Shown: piece by piece, positions 44,521 through 55,745 of the stretch
Layout: each line of letters opens with the position of its first letter
Numbering within the stretch: position 1 is the first letter of the stretch
NCBI GenBank assembly: GCA_022494885.1
Contig: JAGVSM010002993.1
Coordinates: 51,954-115,953, forward strand
Direction: 5' to 3'
Length of the DNA stretch: 64,000 nucleotides
Source: Micrasema longulum
Taxonomy: Eukaryota; Arthropoda; Insecta; Trichoptera; Brachycentridae
Program-made: the position numbers and the translations under genes
The notes under the pieces: generated by a model
Database searches by the model: none
What the model was told of the DNA's origin: nothing
Seen by the model: only the letters and a program-made list of their open reading frames with translations

Positions 44521-45361
44521 AACGAGTCAATGCACATGGGTGAAAATCGTATTTATAATATAACAAAGTTACCATTATTAAATTTCTGTTCCATTTTTTC
44601 ATTGCTGTCAAAATTATTGTTCCTAAATTGAAATATTTTTTTTTTTAATAGTTTGTATGGTTTTATAAAATCTTGGTTTTCAATAAAACAACCGCATTAA
44701 ATATCTGAAAGGAAGAGTCCCTCTTTTTTTCTATTGTTGTAAAACAAGGCTTTGTATTCCTTGATTTATAAAGACATTCACATTTCCTTTGGATAATAAA
44801 CCTGAGGGATTTATTCTTCCGGATCTTAAGTGGATTAACGTAAACCTTTTTACTTACTTCAACAGTCCGTTTCAATATATTTTATTTTATTTTAATGAGG
44901 TGAGCGCAATGTGTTTTAATTGAAGCCCATCCCTATAAAAAATACCAATTATTGAACGGTCTATCGGAAACATCAATTTCATTTTAAAAAATAACTTTAA
45001 TTAGTATTTTTTTCATATGATGCATATTTTTTAGAATTAAACGATATACTGACTAAAGTTAATACAGGTACCTATACCCATATACAAGTTTTCTTACAGG
45101 GTAGTTTAAAAAAAGTTTGAACGTCGACATTTAAAATATTTGTTATTTCGTAGATATTTGTGCTTGAAAATGAAACTTAAGTTATCATAAAACGTTTCTC
45201 GACCCTCAGATCTTTGATTCGTGTATCTGCCACACTACCACAGAACCGCAAACTTCTTTTCGTCTCAATTATTTGCAACAAAGAGAAAAAACATTTTCGT
45301 GAAAGGAATATGAAACGCATTTTTTTTTTTTTTTTTAATAAAAAGAAATATTTGAGTTCGT
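44521..45361. other. AT-rich filler
   Basis: No gene. A decayed SINE-B-like head scrap may lie at 45196-45252 (GACCCTCAGATCTTTGATTC, ACCACAGAACCGC). Confidence 0.5.
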
Positions 45362-45510
45362 ATGATTTACCCAAATATTTATTTTGAGGGCCATTTTAAA
45401 CAAGTTGTAAATAACTCACTATTAAAAAATGGATTTCGAGTTGGGGCAGAGTTGGGATTCGAACTACGGACATTTGTTTGAAACACTAACCACGGAACCA
45501 CATCCCGATT
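45362..45510 (-). mobile_element. SINE-B copy
   Basis: Reverse orientation: TTGAGGGCCATTTTAAACAA, GTTGTAAATAACTCACTATT, GAGTTGGGGCAGAGTTGGGA, TTCGAACTACGGACATTTGT and GGAACCACATCCCGAT. Confidence 0.82.
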
Positions 45511-45545
45511 TACATAGCGTATTTGAATTTATACATTTATTTGCA

Positions 45546-45705
45546 CCACAACAGTCCAAGAATAATAATTACAGTTGTGTATTAGAGCACAGAACACCCA
45601 GGCCTAAAACGAATCGCATTATTATTTGTGTTCTCACCGGGAATCAAACCTGGAACTTTTCGTGCGTAAGTTAAGTGTCTTAGCAATTACACCATAGAGG
45701 CTGTA
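45546..45705 (-). mobile_element. SINE-C copy, complete head
   Basis: On -: TGGTGTAATTGCTAAGACAC (A-box side), AGGTTTGATTCCCGGTGAGA (B box), then the core GGCCTGGGTGTTCTGTGCTC and a 3' end GGACTGTTGTGGT. Matches 47706-47848 and 31605-31740. Confidence 0.83.
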
Positions 45706-46800
45706 TGACCTATCATTGGCTGATTTAAGTGGCCACTTTACACACTACGTACATTCACTATGTTTTGTTTTGTTGTAACATCCATATTTGAGTATTTTTC
45801 CATAACCCGATATCTTTCTTTGGCCTGTAGAAATAGACTACCAATTTTATCACTTCTTTTATCTGTTGACTTTTGTAAAGTAAAAGAGCTGAAATCTTTG
45901 TTGATGTGGCTGAGATTCATCCGGTTAAGTCATTTTACCTACATGGCAACGCCTGAAAAATGACTTTTTTTTATACTTCTTTTATACGAGTGAATTCAAC
46001 CATTTATATTTCGACATATTACAACAGACATGAAGAACATTACAGAGAAGGTTACAAAGAAGTTTAGGCATCTACAGGGCTTATGACCTGTCAATGGCTG
46101 GTTTAAGTGGCCACTTTGCACACTGTGTAACATTCACTATTCTTCCCATATTTAAACATCTATATTCCTTTTATTCTTTCATCTGTTAATGTTTGTAAGT
46201 TGAAGAGCTGAAATTTTATTTATGCGAGTGAGACTCATCTAATTTAATTATTTAACCTACATACTACGCAACGCCTGAAAATGTTATATTTTCAATTTTT
46301 ATACTTTTTTATGGACCAGGTGGATTTATCACAATATGTTGAGTTTGTCCAAACTTTTATAGACAAGGACTGGATTCAACTCATTGGGGAGCTGTTTATA
46401 TTAACATATTACAACAGAAATGAAGAGCATTTAAGAGAAGGTAATATAGAAGTCTAGGCATCTACAGGGCTTATGACCTGTCAATGGCTGGTTTTAGTGG
46501 CCACTCTACACACTGTGTAACATTCACCATTAACTTCACAAACAGAAAATTAAAAGAATATAGAGGTTCAAATATGGGCAGAACGATGGATGTTACACAG
46601 TGTGATAAGTAGCCACTTAAACCAGCCATTGGCAGGTCATAAGCCCTGTAGATGCCTAGATTTCTATATCACCTTATCTTAAATATTTTTCATCTATGTT
46701 GTAATATTTCAATACAAACAACTCCCCTGGGAGTTGTATCCAGTCCTTATCTACAAACATTTTGACAAAGTCAAAATATTGTTGATTTACATTTTCAGTA
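45706..46800. repeat. Rep-A array: three + copies then one - copy
   Basis: A diverged + copy at 45706-45965 is followed by a full monomer 46017-46406 (390 bp from one ACATATTACAACAGA start to the next, which sets the unit length). A shortened third copy (46407-46535) follows, then an inverted copy 46537-46770 (CCATTGGCAGGTCATAAGCC, TTGTATCCAGTCCTTATCTA). The junction at 46533-46560 joins the centres of + and - copies directly. Confidence 0.85.
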
Positions 46801-47574
46801 TGTCCAAATGTTACAAATATTTAGACATACATTGTTAATTTTTTATCGCTACCCAGTTGACTTCCGTAAGTTATTTTGGATTCATATGATTATTTGTCTA
46901 TTAAACTCAAAACACATTTTCCAAATAAAACGTTTTAATAAATCTAAAATTCGATGAGATATTTGCGAATAAATTAAACAGTAAATTGAATTGGTATTCG
47001 AATTAAATATCTCACCTTTTAAAATAACTTTGCGCCCTTTCAAGGAATAGTCTTCCGTTAGATTGAGAAAAGGTGTCTATCTGGAAATAATTTCTCTGAA
47101 ACAAATTCTCGAGTATTTCTTAATGCCTATCTTCCGAACAAATTGAAAGGCAATTTAGGGCTCGTCTCCTGAATATACCCCATAGTAAACAGTTAAGGGC
47201 GGAATTTCACGCAAGTTTATTACGATGCAAGTCGAGGAAGCTTTGGAAGAAGGAAATAAACAAAAGAAAACCTAGAAACCCTCTCACAAATCGTGAAAGC
47301 TGCTAACCTATCAAATGGAAACTTTTTAGGCATTCGGCAAATACAAACATACATACACAAACAATAAAGTGAAATTTGCTAAGCAGGTTTTATAATGTTA
47401 AATTTAAAGCGTTACCGAATATCCAATCACTTAAATGTATCTGTAAATACCTTGAATTTCTAAGAACCAATATTTTCCAATAAAATCTATCAAATTTTTA
47501 GTAGTAATTTGTAAATCTTCATAACTTCTAAAAAGTTGAAATTTAGTCTATTGTCTACAAACATTTAAAAACAT
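46801..47574. other. Unique filler with GC-richer island 47030-47350
   Basis: Repeat-free (AGGGCTCGTCTCCTGAATAT; GATGCAAGTCGAGGAAGCTT). No frame; candidate old intronic sequence. Confidence 0.4.
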
Positions 47575-48045
47575 TCAAAATATTGTATTCAAACTGACTG
47601 GTCCAAGAAGTACTTATAAAAAAATCGTTTTCAGGCGTTACCTAGTAAGTAATATAATTCAATCTGATAAATGTTTTCACAACAATAAAGGTTTCTGCTA
47701 TTTTTTTTTAACCACAACAGACCAAGAGGTCCATTACAGTTGTGAATTACAGAACAGAACACCCAGGCTTGAGAAAAATCATAATTATTTTTTTGTATTC
47801 TCACCGGGAATCGAACCCGGAACCACGACACCGCGGAGGCCGCCAAACTTCACTAAAATCAACGGATGGAATTATTGAAGCAATTTGGATATTCAAACAT
47901 GGGCAGAAAGGTGAATGTAACGCAGTGTGAAAAATGGCTCTTTAACCCAGCAAATGACAGGTCATAAGCCCTGTAAATGTTTAGACTTCCACCTATTTTT
48001 TTCTAAAATGTTTTCTTTCTTCATTGTGATTTGTTAATCTTTAAT
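47575..48045 (-). repeat. Rep-A copy interrupted by SINE-C
   Basis: Reverse Rep-A is split: CACAACAATAAAGGTTTCTG on the left and AACTTCACTAAAATCAACGG, CAAATGACAGGTCATAAGCC on the right of a SINE-C at 47706-47848. Confidence 0.8.
47706..47848 (-). mobile_element. SINE-C inserted in Rep-A
   Basis: On -: GGCGGCCTCCGCGGTGTCGT, GGTTCCGGGTTCGATTCCCG (strong B box), GTGAGAATACAAAAA, core AAGCCTGGGTGTTCTGTTCT and 3' end GGTCTGTTGTGGTT. The A-box half is rearranged or shortened. Confidence 0.83.
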
Positions 48046-49288
48046 CTTAAATTCATTCAAGTTTAAAAAATATGTAATATTATTAATGCGAGAGCGTGTT
48101 TAACTGATTGTTTGCGTTTCCTTCACGTCTTAACAGAGCAACCGATTGACATTTTTTTTTGCATAAGAATAGTAGAAAAAGTAAAAAATATGTATATTTA
48201 TAGTCTTATAGGTGTAAATTAGTAGGCTCATAGGTGTTAATGTAAAAAGAGATCAATTTTGTTTAAATTTATAAAATTGATTTGATTTATCAGTTGTATT
48301 GTATACTAAGTAGGTACTTTGTACAAATATAGGATAAGTCCTGCGTCATATTATTATCAAAGATTGGTTAACAAACTGTAAATAATTATTACAAAATCAA
48401 GTTTCTTATGAACAATTAAACATCGGCCAGTTTGATTTACTTTTTGTTTTGGTTTTATAGTGGGATTAAGGATAAGTATAAGCTTGAGTTATGAAATTAA
48501 TGCAAAAGTGTGTATGTCTGTTAATTTGTGATTTTTTCACGTCGTAACGGAATAATTGATCAACGTGATTTTTTAAATTTAAAATAGCCGAATAAAAAAA
48601 ATATGTGATAGGCTAGTTTTCATCCTAAAAAAAATATAATTTCTATTCGAAAAATAATTTGTGGAAAAATAAATTCTTAGTGAAAATAATAATTAATATT
48701 ATTGTTGTATACAGTCTTTATTTAATAAAATAAACATTAAATTACAATATTAATACATTATAAAGAAAACAAAGTATTAAGAAATATTTTGTCACGATAA
48801 ACTATTCAATAATAGTTTGTCATCGGGTGCTCAGACATTAGTTTTAATTAATAATCAAATAGAAGAGTACAGACATAATACTGAATACGTATAAAATAAT
48901 AAACATAAAAAATAGTTTAAAGATTTTTTTTTAAAAGTAAGAAAATAGAGTAAAATAATACAATTAAAATTAAAGAATATTAATTTACTTAAATTTATTT
49001 TAAATATAAGAAGAAAAAAAATAGACACATATTTAAATAGTGTGTGCTCATAATGTAATCAAAACAAGATAAAAAATAAATTAAACAAAGTAAAGTAAAT
49101 CGAGAATTTCAATTCATATCTACAGAAAAAAAAAATAATACGAAAATTAAAAGAACATATTAAAATTAAGATCTAAAAAATGTAAATGAAATAAGAAAGT
49201 AATAAAAGAAAAGAAAAAAAAATGTATTCAATGAGGGATATTTTTTTTTTTTTTTTTAAATAAAAAAATGTACTACATAAAAAATAAA
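48046..49288. other. AT-rich filler
   Basis: Very AT-rich, with long A and T runs. The last part probably belongs to the 3' UTR of the - strand element ending at 49289. No gene. Confidence 0.55.
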
Positions 49289-49610
49289 TTAATATAGGAA
49301 CGTTTTATCTACCAACCACTTACGTAATAGAAACATAATTTTATTTTTACTATGACATGTTTTCATGTCAAGTGGCAACAAATTAAATACTTTTAAAACA
49401 ATATTATCCAACGTACGTTGTCCATATTTATTTTTAAATTTTGGTACTACTAGGCCATCAACAGATGTAAATTTTGTTAGATAGCTGTGTTCTAATTTAT
49501 TTTTATATATCGAGCTGAACATCTGTTGGATAATAATTTTGCTCCATAAAATACCCTTAACTAGTAAAACATTTAATTTATTATATATAAATGGGGTATT
49601 ATTCATCTGA
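49289..49610 (-). pseudogene. Retroelement protein C-terminus (family 7), split by an RTE insertion
   Basis: A 105-codon - frame: LLVKGILWSKIIIQQMFSSI, SYLTKFTSVDGLVVPKFKNK, YGQRTLDNIVLKVFNLLPLD and KIMFLLRKWLVDKTFLY. The GQRTLxN...FNLLP...RKWLV pattern is how some non-LTR RT proteins end (compare AAxLWNxLP...LKxxL). A second copy is at 57490-57700. Its upstream part continues across the RTE insertion (49619-50715): on - just beyond 50724 the same frame reads VLINYVYNQ into MNNTPFIY. Exact clade is unknown. Confidence 0.6.
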
Positions 49611-49618
49611 TTGTATAC

Positions 49619-50715
49619 TTGGAAAAGTATGGAGTAAACAATAAACTTATACGTGCAGTATCGTCTCTCTTTGAGGAGACTTCAGCGTGTATAAGAGTTA
49701 ATGGGGGATTTACATCTTGGTTTGCGATCTCAAAAGGCGTGAAACAGGGATGTGTAATGTCACCATGGTTGTTTAATCTATACATGGACAACTGTATGAA
49801 AGAGATAGAATGTATGGGTATTGGAGCAAAAATGGATAATTTTTCAGTAAGCTGCTTGTTGTATGCTGACGATGCAGTTCTGTTAGCAAGCAGCAAGGCT
49901 GATTTGCAGCAAATAGTCTCTAGAATGTATGATGTATGCCTGGAGAGCGAATTGGCGATGAACGAAAGTAAGTCAAAAGTGATGGTATTTGAAAGGGATA
50001 GTGAGGTTACTGACTGCATAATAAATATAAACAACGAATGTCTCGAGCAAGTAGAAGAATTTGTGTATCTGGGAAGCATGTTTTCAAGAGATGGAAGAGT
50101 AGAAAAAGATGTTGAAAGAAGAGTGAATGCGGGCAACAAAATGAACGGAGCACTAAGCACAGTAATTTCTAATAAAAATATGTCAATCGAAGCTAAACTG
50201 GCAGTGCACAACGGAGTTTTAGTCCCAACACTTATGTATGGAAGTGAAACATGGAACAGGCAGAAGAAGGATGAAAGCCGAGTGAACGCGGTTGAAATGC
50301 GATCTCTTAGACGAATGTGTGGGAAATCAATGTATGACAGGTTACAAATGATGATATCAGGCGAGAGAGTAAATCTGAGACAAGTATAATTGATAAGATT
50401 AAGAAAGGGTCTCTGAGATGGTTTGGTCACGTAGAACGAATGGACGACGAGAAAATGGTAAAACAAGTATATATGGCAAAAATGAACGGCAACGTTAGAC
50501 GAGGACGACCAAGGAAGACGTGGCATGATCAGATAAACCAAAATCTTAAGTCTGGTCATGTCAAAAGCAGACAGAACCGAAGGGCATGTATGACAAGATG
50601 TATGAATGTGGAAGAGGCTAGGATTGTATGCCAGGATAGACGTGTGTGGCGGTCCATTCTCTCTGCCTACCCCTACGGGGAAATGGCGTGATGGTAGTAG
50701 TAGTAGTAGTAGTAG
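49619..50715 (+). mobile_element. RTE-like family 1, best copy: RT domain plus C-terminal domain, 5'-truncated
   Basis: A reverse-transcriptase ORF in two frames (49619-50389 and 50440-50691) with a frameshift near 50385. Landmarks: GGFTSWFAISKGVKQGCVMS, PWLFNLYMD, SCLLYADDAVLLASSK (catalytic YADD intact), AMNESKSKVMVFERD, VYLGSMFSRDGRVEKDVERR, LVPTLMYGSETW, MRSLRRMCGKSMYDR; then in the second frame KKGSLRWFGHVERMDDEK, VRRGRPRKTWHDQI and EARIVCQDRRVWRSI. The order fits RTE-like elements. The AP endonuclease and the first part of RT are missing. The tail is (TAG)n at 50693-50715. TTGTATAC flanks both sides (49611-49618, 50716-50723), a TSD. One frameshift and no other obvious damage make this a young dead-on-arrival copy. 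A 318-codon antisense frame over it is a shadow. Confidence 0.93.
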
Positions 50716-51060
50716 TTGTATACATAATTAATTAAAACAGAATAAGAATTTTACATCACCAAAGACATGTTGATTGTTATTTTTTTGCATGGCAATAGTT
50801 GAAAGACTAGAAATCGATACTGGATATTTTTTTATTTCGAAAAAATTTCACTTTGAAAATTCTTATCTTTAAACGACAAAACTAATTAATTGGTTTCTTC
50901 TTCTTTCTCTTCTCTGGTAAACTAGTACGAAAATAATTCACTAAAATAAGATTTGTATCTAAGAAAACGTGGAGCCATATAATAAGCAGACTAACTAGTC
51001 TTACCAGAAGATACACCATGATAAAATGCTCTAGTGTTATAAAGATTAAGGAACTGAAAA

Positions 51061-51660
51061 TAAATGTATAAAAAATATTTATTTTTTAAATGTGTTCATA
51101 TTTAAAAAAAAAATGTTATTTGTCTCCTTTTTCGGAAAAAAAAACACCAATGAATTTAAATTGAATATAATATAAATATAAGTAATTGATCATGTATTTC
51201 AACAGGGGAAGCAACCTCACCCCACCAATTTTCAGCGAATTTCAGACAGTCTAAAAAAATATTTACGTAATTAATGAATAGCTCCCTCAGTAGATGCCGA
51301 TTCCCCATCCTGTCACCAACACAGACAGATCTAATACAGCCACCTGCATTTACACACACCCCCGCCAGAATTCCGGATGTACCCTTCTGACACTATGTCA
51401 CAGTATCACGATTCAAAATACCATTTCCAATCGGATATGCAAACCGGAAGTTATCTTGATTAACTGAATGGCTGCAACGCTTATATAAGCATACAATTTT
51501 AAATACGTTTTTAATTCAACGCTATTTTCATTGGGATATTTTTTGGGAGAAAAAACGTGTATGTTTATAGGCTTACAAAAATATAGGCATAAAATTTCCG
51601 AATTTGACTTTTTTAAATCGTTTTTATTTAAACCAATTTGTGGTTTTGTTCGTCCAATCA
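51061..51660. other. Filler with GC-richer island 51180-51420
   Basis: CAACCTCACCCCACCAATTT, CCCCATCCTGTCACCAACAC and CACCCCCGCCAGAATTCCGG. Repeat-free and with no convincing frame. Confidence 0.4.
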
Positions 51661-53240
51661 TTTTTTATTATTTATTATTTTTAAACTTCTAGTACAAAAA
51701 ATGCGTACTTTTTGCGGACTTATCGCTTAAAACAATATCTTCCAGCCAACCAAAAAACAGACAGTTCAAAAAAAAGTCGGTCGAAAATTGGTACAAAAAT
51801 TGAAAGTATATTTCAAAAGGTACGTACAATACACATACATTTTTTTTAGAATGGGAAGATAAGGTTTGGACATATCAATTTTTTACACATTTTCAAGGAA
51901 CGGGAATGTAAAATCATACAATGACTTTGGAAGGAGAGATAAAGAGGACCCAAGAAAAGAAAAGGGATTAAAACATATATTTAAAAAAAAAACAATAAAA
52001 ATACCGGGATACGAGTATATAGTCATGTTTCGGGCGTTTCTTAAAAGTAGCTAGAGAAGAAGCATTTTGGAAATGAAAAAATTGCTAATTCAAAAGGTAA
52101 ACACCTTGTGCGGAAAAAGAATAGCTGAACAATGATATGCTTTGTCGAGAAATGAAAAGTGTTTTCTCCTGAGAAGAGTGAAGAAAAAAATATGATCAGA
52201 AAGGTAAATGAAATTTTCAGCAAAATATTTTGGAGCGCAAGGGTTGTGAAGAATATTATAAAGAAGTGAGAGAGATTGAAAGTGGATGCGCTGATAAAAA
52301 TGAAGTCACTTAAATTCAGAGCGAAATTTTTTGAAAATAAAGCGGATGTATTGATTTTGCAAACTCTTTAGACGATCTATGAGTTCCGTATTGGCATCCA
52401 GATAGCAAATATTAACATAGCACAGAGAAGACAATTCAATAGATTGGGATACGTTTTTTTTTTGTTGTGATTGGTAAAAAAATATTTATTATTTTCATTT
52501 GGTGCGATAACACTTCTTTCCAACTAACAACAACAGTAATCTGTTTTTGCCACGTTCAGTGTTGGTCCAAAATAATTCTTAGATTTGTAACGGTTTTTGT
52601 GGAAGGAATCCTATATTGGTCGATAACTAAGGTAGGAAAGGTTTAGAAATTTAGAGAGGCAATTTGGTTATGGCTACCATTTATAATCACCTGGGACTTT
52701 TTAGGATTGATCAGTTAACCGTTATAATTGAACTTATCGGAAATCAAATTTAGATCAGAGTTTATGGTTTTAATTGCATTACCGATTTAAAAATATCCGT
52801 AATGCTATCAAATCTGAAGATCATCGGTGTAGAGATGAAACACATTGTCTTGACGTCAAGATATTGAAATTTAGGAAGATGGAGATTAGAAGTGGAGATA
52901 ATACACTACCTTGAGGAACTCCAGTGGTAAGGTTATTAAATTGAGATACCTTGTTTGCCAGTATAACGCTTTGACTTCTTTCATCTAAGAAAGAGAAAAA
53001 CCATTTTTAGACTCAGAGAGGAAATTTAGAGAACCGAAACCTGGAAGAAGGACATCAAAATCAACAGAATTTAAAGCGCAGCTAAAATCCAGTAGAGTTA
53101 AAATCTTGACTGTCTTGTCATTAATAGCATGTTTTATATCGTTTATTATTTTTTTTAAGAACAGTTGTTGTACTGTGGCCTGGATAAAAGCTACATTGAT
53201 AAGTTGTTGTTAGTCAAAAACACATTTATTTGATTAAATA
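51661..53240 (-). mobile_element. CR1/Jockey-type family 4 copy with RT palm and 3' UTR
   Basis: Reading - from 53240: NDIKHAINDKTVKILTLLDF (RT motif A region; LLDFSCALNSVDF with the Asp mostly kept), DERSQ-like, TGVPQGSVLSPLL-like (motif B), LYTDDLQI (catalytic YxDD box as YTDD), LINPKKSQVIINGS, then a decayed thumb, the block shared with 28120-28330, and the 3' UTR (TTTTTTGGTTGGCTGGAAGA) down to an A-rich tail at 51661. Many frameshifts. It is the most complete RT palm of this family in the window, and dead. No terminal duplication was searched successfully. Confidence 0.85.
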
Positions 53241-53392
53241 CTACTCTTTTCTTACTTTAGAAAGGATAGGACATTATCATCATCATTCCCTTTCAGCACC
53301 TAATGGTGCATAGATGCATTGGTACAGTAATCGCAGTGAATCTTGATTATGTTTATTACATAAAGATTAGATGATCAGCTTTATGCTTTTAT

Positions 53393-53885
53393 TTATTTAT
53401 TTATTAGTTTATACATACATTGTTACAAAAATGGCACAAAAAACACTATATCAAATTCTGCTTGTACTAGGAGTAGTCTCAGTATATGAAGGGTCGGCAA
53501 GCCAGAAATATTAGTATGCCTAATGTTGCAATCGGTTCCTATATGGGCAAACGCCTGTTCTTAGAAACCGATTTGTTGCGGCAAATATGGTTTTCGAATA
53601 TGTTTCCTATAAATAAAAATAATATTGAAGAAATAGAAAAACAGTTATAGCCCAAAAGAGATGGAAAGAAAAAAAATAGTACAGTTTACATTAAATGTAA
53701 AAATACAATTAAATATTTAAATATATAGCATACATACTACATACATACATATACACATACATACATACATATATACACACATATACATACATATACATAT
53801 ATATACACACATACATACACAATATATATGCACATGCGAAAATACAATAAATTTATATATGATTCAATGGGATATCATAATATTT
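53393..53885 (-). mobile_element. Retroelement 3' end inserted in SINE-V
   Basis: On - the insert ends ATGTATGTATAAACTAATAA then ATAAATAAATAAA, a retroelement-like tail; upstream sequence includes AGGAACCGATTGCAACATTA and GGCTTGCCGACCCTTCATAT. The flanks (TTTATGCTT left, ATTTAGCTT right) look like an imperfect TSD. No protein remains. The right part carries the microsatellite. Confidence 0.65.
53728..53830. repeat. (CATA)n / (CA)n / (TA)n microsatellite
   Basis: About 100 bp of mixed ACATACAT, ATATACACAC and ATATATAC units. Confidence 0.95.
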
Positions 53886-54261
53886 AGCTTCAGATGCCAG
53901 TCAATAGGTTTATGAAATATTTAAGTGTAAAAACACCTTTTTAAAAGAATATTTCATGTCAACCGTGTTTAGAATCGAACCCGGGACCTCTTGCATGTTA
54001 GGCAAACGCGCTGACCATTACACCACGAGGCCGACAGAATGATGGTCGGAAGAAAATCTGTCACTTGTGTTGGTAAAGGATTTTTTGGCGGTGGGATGAT
54101 ATTGGCCCTTTTTCATTATTAATTTTAGAGAATTAATATAAAGTGGTGAATAAGGTCATTTTTTAATCACATTATTTAAATAAGTTTTTTGAGGTTTTTT
54201 TAAACGTTTTTAAATTCTAAAATTATTAACCAGCACGTGTATATTAAAGTAACATATGCCA

Positions 54262-54670
54262 GTTTTGTGGTATAGTAGTCAATGTGTTTGTCTACCATGC
54301 AAGAAGTCTCAGGTTTGATTCCTGACATGGTTAACATGAAACACTTTTTTTTTTTTTTTTAAAGTTTTTAAAATATATTTGAAAAGTTGTTATTACACCA
54401 GAATATTTCATGGTTCCTAGACTGGCACCTAAAGCGTAAGACTGATCATCTTACCTGCATGTAACAAAAACGATCAAGATACGCTGAGATCCGTGTACCA
54501 AAGCAGTGCCCTATGCACCATTAGGTACGGAAAGAGAATGAAATTTCCCGTATTCCTATGTCGTGACCCGTTGAAATAGTCACGTACACCGTTCCAGGCA
54601 TCGCTATCGGTTGCCAACTCCCGTGCAGTCTTCCAAGTCAGGTTTGCGTTCGTGGAAAGGGGAATGATAA
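54262..54670 (+). mobile_element. SINE-V copy with a small RTE insertion in its tail
   Basis: Head TGTGGTATAGTAGTCAATGT, GTTTGTCTACCATGCAAGAA, B box CAGGTTTGATTCCTGACATG; an internal T-run expansion at 54344-54361; body CATGGTTCCTAGACTGGCAC, GTAAGACTGATCATCTTACC and CCCTATGCACCATTAGGTAC. The 3' tail GGAAAGAGAATGA is repeated as GGAAAGGGGAATGATAATGA after the insertion at 54541-54655. Confidence 0.88.
54541..54655 (-). mobile_element. RTE-like family 2, very short 3' insertion
   Basis: About 115 bp on - reading NLTWKTARELATDSDAWNGV then RDYF, the last residues of the family-2 protein (compare LTWKDAKNLAADRDA at 30315-30360). It lies between near-copies of GGAAAGNGAATGA, a likely TSD. Confidence 0.75.
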
Positions 54671-54679
54671 TGATGCATG

Positions 54680-55364
54680 AAAGAAAATATTAACTGAATT
54701 TTTTTTTAAGATTTCTTAGTCTTTTTATGAGAAACAACGGAAAAATGTTTTTTTTTCAAGTAATTACACAAAATTTAGACAGTTTGTTCTAATACCAATA
54801 AGAATTTATTATTTTTTAAGTAAAACAAAAATAAAAAAAATTATATAGTTATTCAAAATAAACAAAAACTATTACAAAAGGCCAACGAAACAAATTGTCT
54901 TCCAATTGAATAAAAATATTTATCTTTCAACACTGTTGTACATATAATGTTTATGTTGTATATAGAAAATAAACGAGTAATTAAAAATGTAAAAAACGTA
55001 CCTTTAAAAACATTGATCATTTTATTTAATAACCAAAGAACTTTGTTTTAAAAAATATTTCCTTTTTTCTTGCTTTGCTGTTACAAAAGAATATTATAAA
55101 AATTCGAATGATTTATAATTTTGTCAAGGTGAAAACGATATTTTATCAAGGGTTTAATATTTTGGGAAGATGTTTTGCAATCTAAAATTGCGCATTTGTC
55201 TTCGCCTTGCGTTGTAATGATCTTGTTTAATTTACGACCCCTATACAAAGTGAGAATGATTAATTTGTCAGCTGGCCATGGCCGACTAGGCAACAACTTA
55301 TTTATGGAAATAAATCTCCAGATAAAATTTTACAAGTACAATGGAAAAATAACGTAGAGGATAA
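54680..55364. other. AT-rich filler
   Basis: The GC content rises toward 55130-55320 (GTCAGCTGGCCATGGCCGAC). No gene. Confidence 0.5.
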
Positions 55365-55745
55365 ATCAGGGCGGCGTTCACATCTCAAACGGCAGGTCCG
55401 TCTCGTTCACCCGAGATGGCGAACTGTTGACAAAACTTTATTCTGTGATTACGTTGCCTTTCATCAATTCGCCGTCCGGAATACATTTTACTCTCCCGAA
55501 ATATTTATCTCAATGCCTGAGCAGCTGTCATAACTGAAATTTGTAATTTTATTTTCGGCGGGGCGGCCGCTATGGCAGAATTTATGAATACATAAAAGAA
55601 GACGAAAATTAGCGAGGCAATGTTTTGGGAAAATATTTTCATTGCGGAATTAGCGGATATCGGGGTGGAAGTTTTCAGGCTGTGCGGTGAGGTGGGAAGA
55701 GATAGAGGGAGAATATTCGAGATGTTTCGCACAACACAATTTCTG
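55365..55745. other. GC-richer non-coding island
   Basis: GGCGGCGTTCACATCTCAAA, GGCGGGGCGGCCGCTATGGC and GAGCAGCTGTCATAACTGAA (an E-box CAGCTG). It is repeat-free. The 75-codon - frame here is not recognised. This is the nearest such island upstream of the DIP exon and a fair candidate for a host regulatory element, by inference only. Confidence 0.4.

Larger units (their letters stand above)
53275..54033 (-). mobile_element. SINE-V copy split by a retroelement 3' end
   Basis: The tail half (53275-53392: CATCATTCCCTTTCAGCACC, TAAAGATTAGATGATCAGC) and the head half (53886-54033: CAGATGCCAGTCAATAGG, B box TTAGAATCGAACCCGGGACC on +, GCATGTTAGGCAAACGCGCT, ACCATTACACCACGAGGCC) are one SINE. The - head reads GGCCTCGTGGTGTAATGGTC, with an anticodon-stem-like TTTGC CTAACAT GCAAG (anticodon AAC), which points to tRNA-Val as the source. 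Confidence 0.9.

Noticed and set aside
49603..50559. 318-codon - strand frame, the longest in the window
   Set aside because: It lies antisense over the RTE-like RT gene at 49619-50691, whose + translation has clear RT motifs. The - frame has no recognisable domain.
53728..53830. Regularly spaced short repeats, considered as an array with spacers
   Set aside because: Simple CATA/CA/TA microsatellite in a eukaryotic intron; no direct repeats with unique spacers.
53990..54033. Possible tRNA-Val gene on the - strand
   Set aside because: The TpsiC arm is followed by the SINE-V body in place of a matching acceptor strand.
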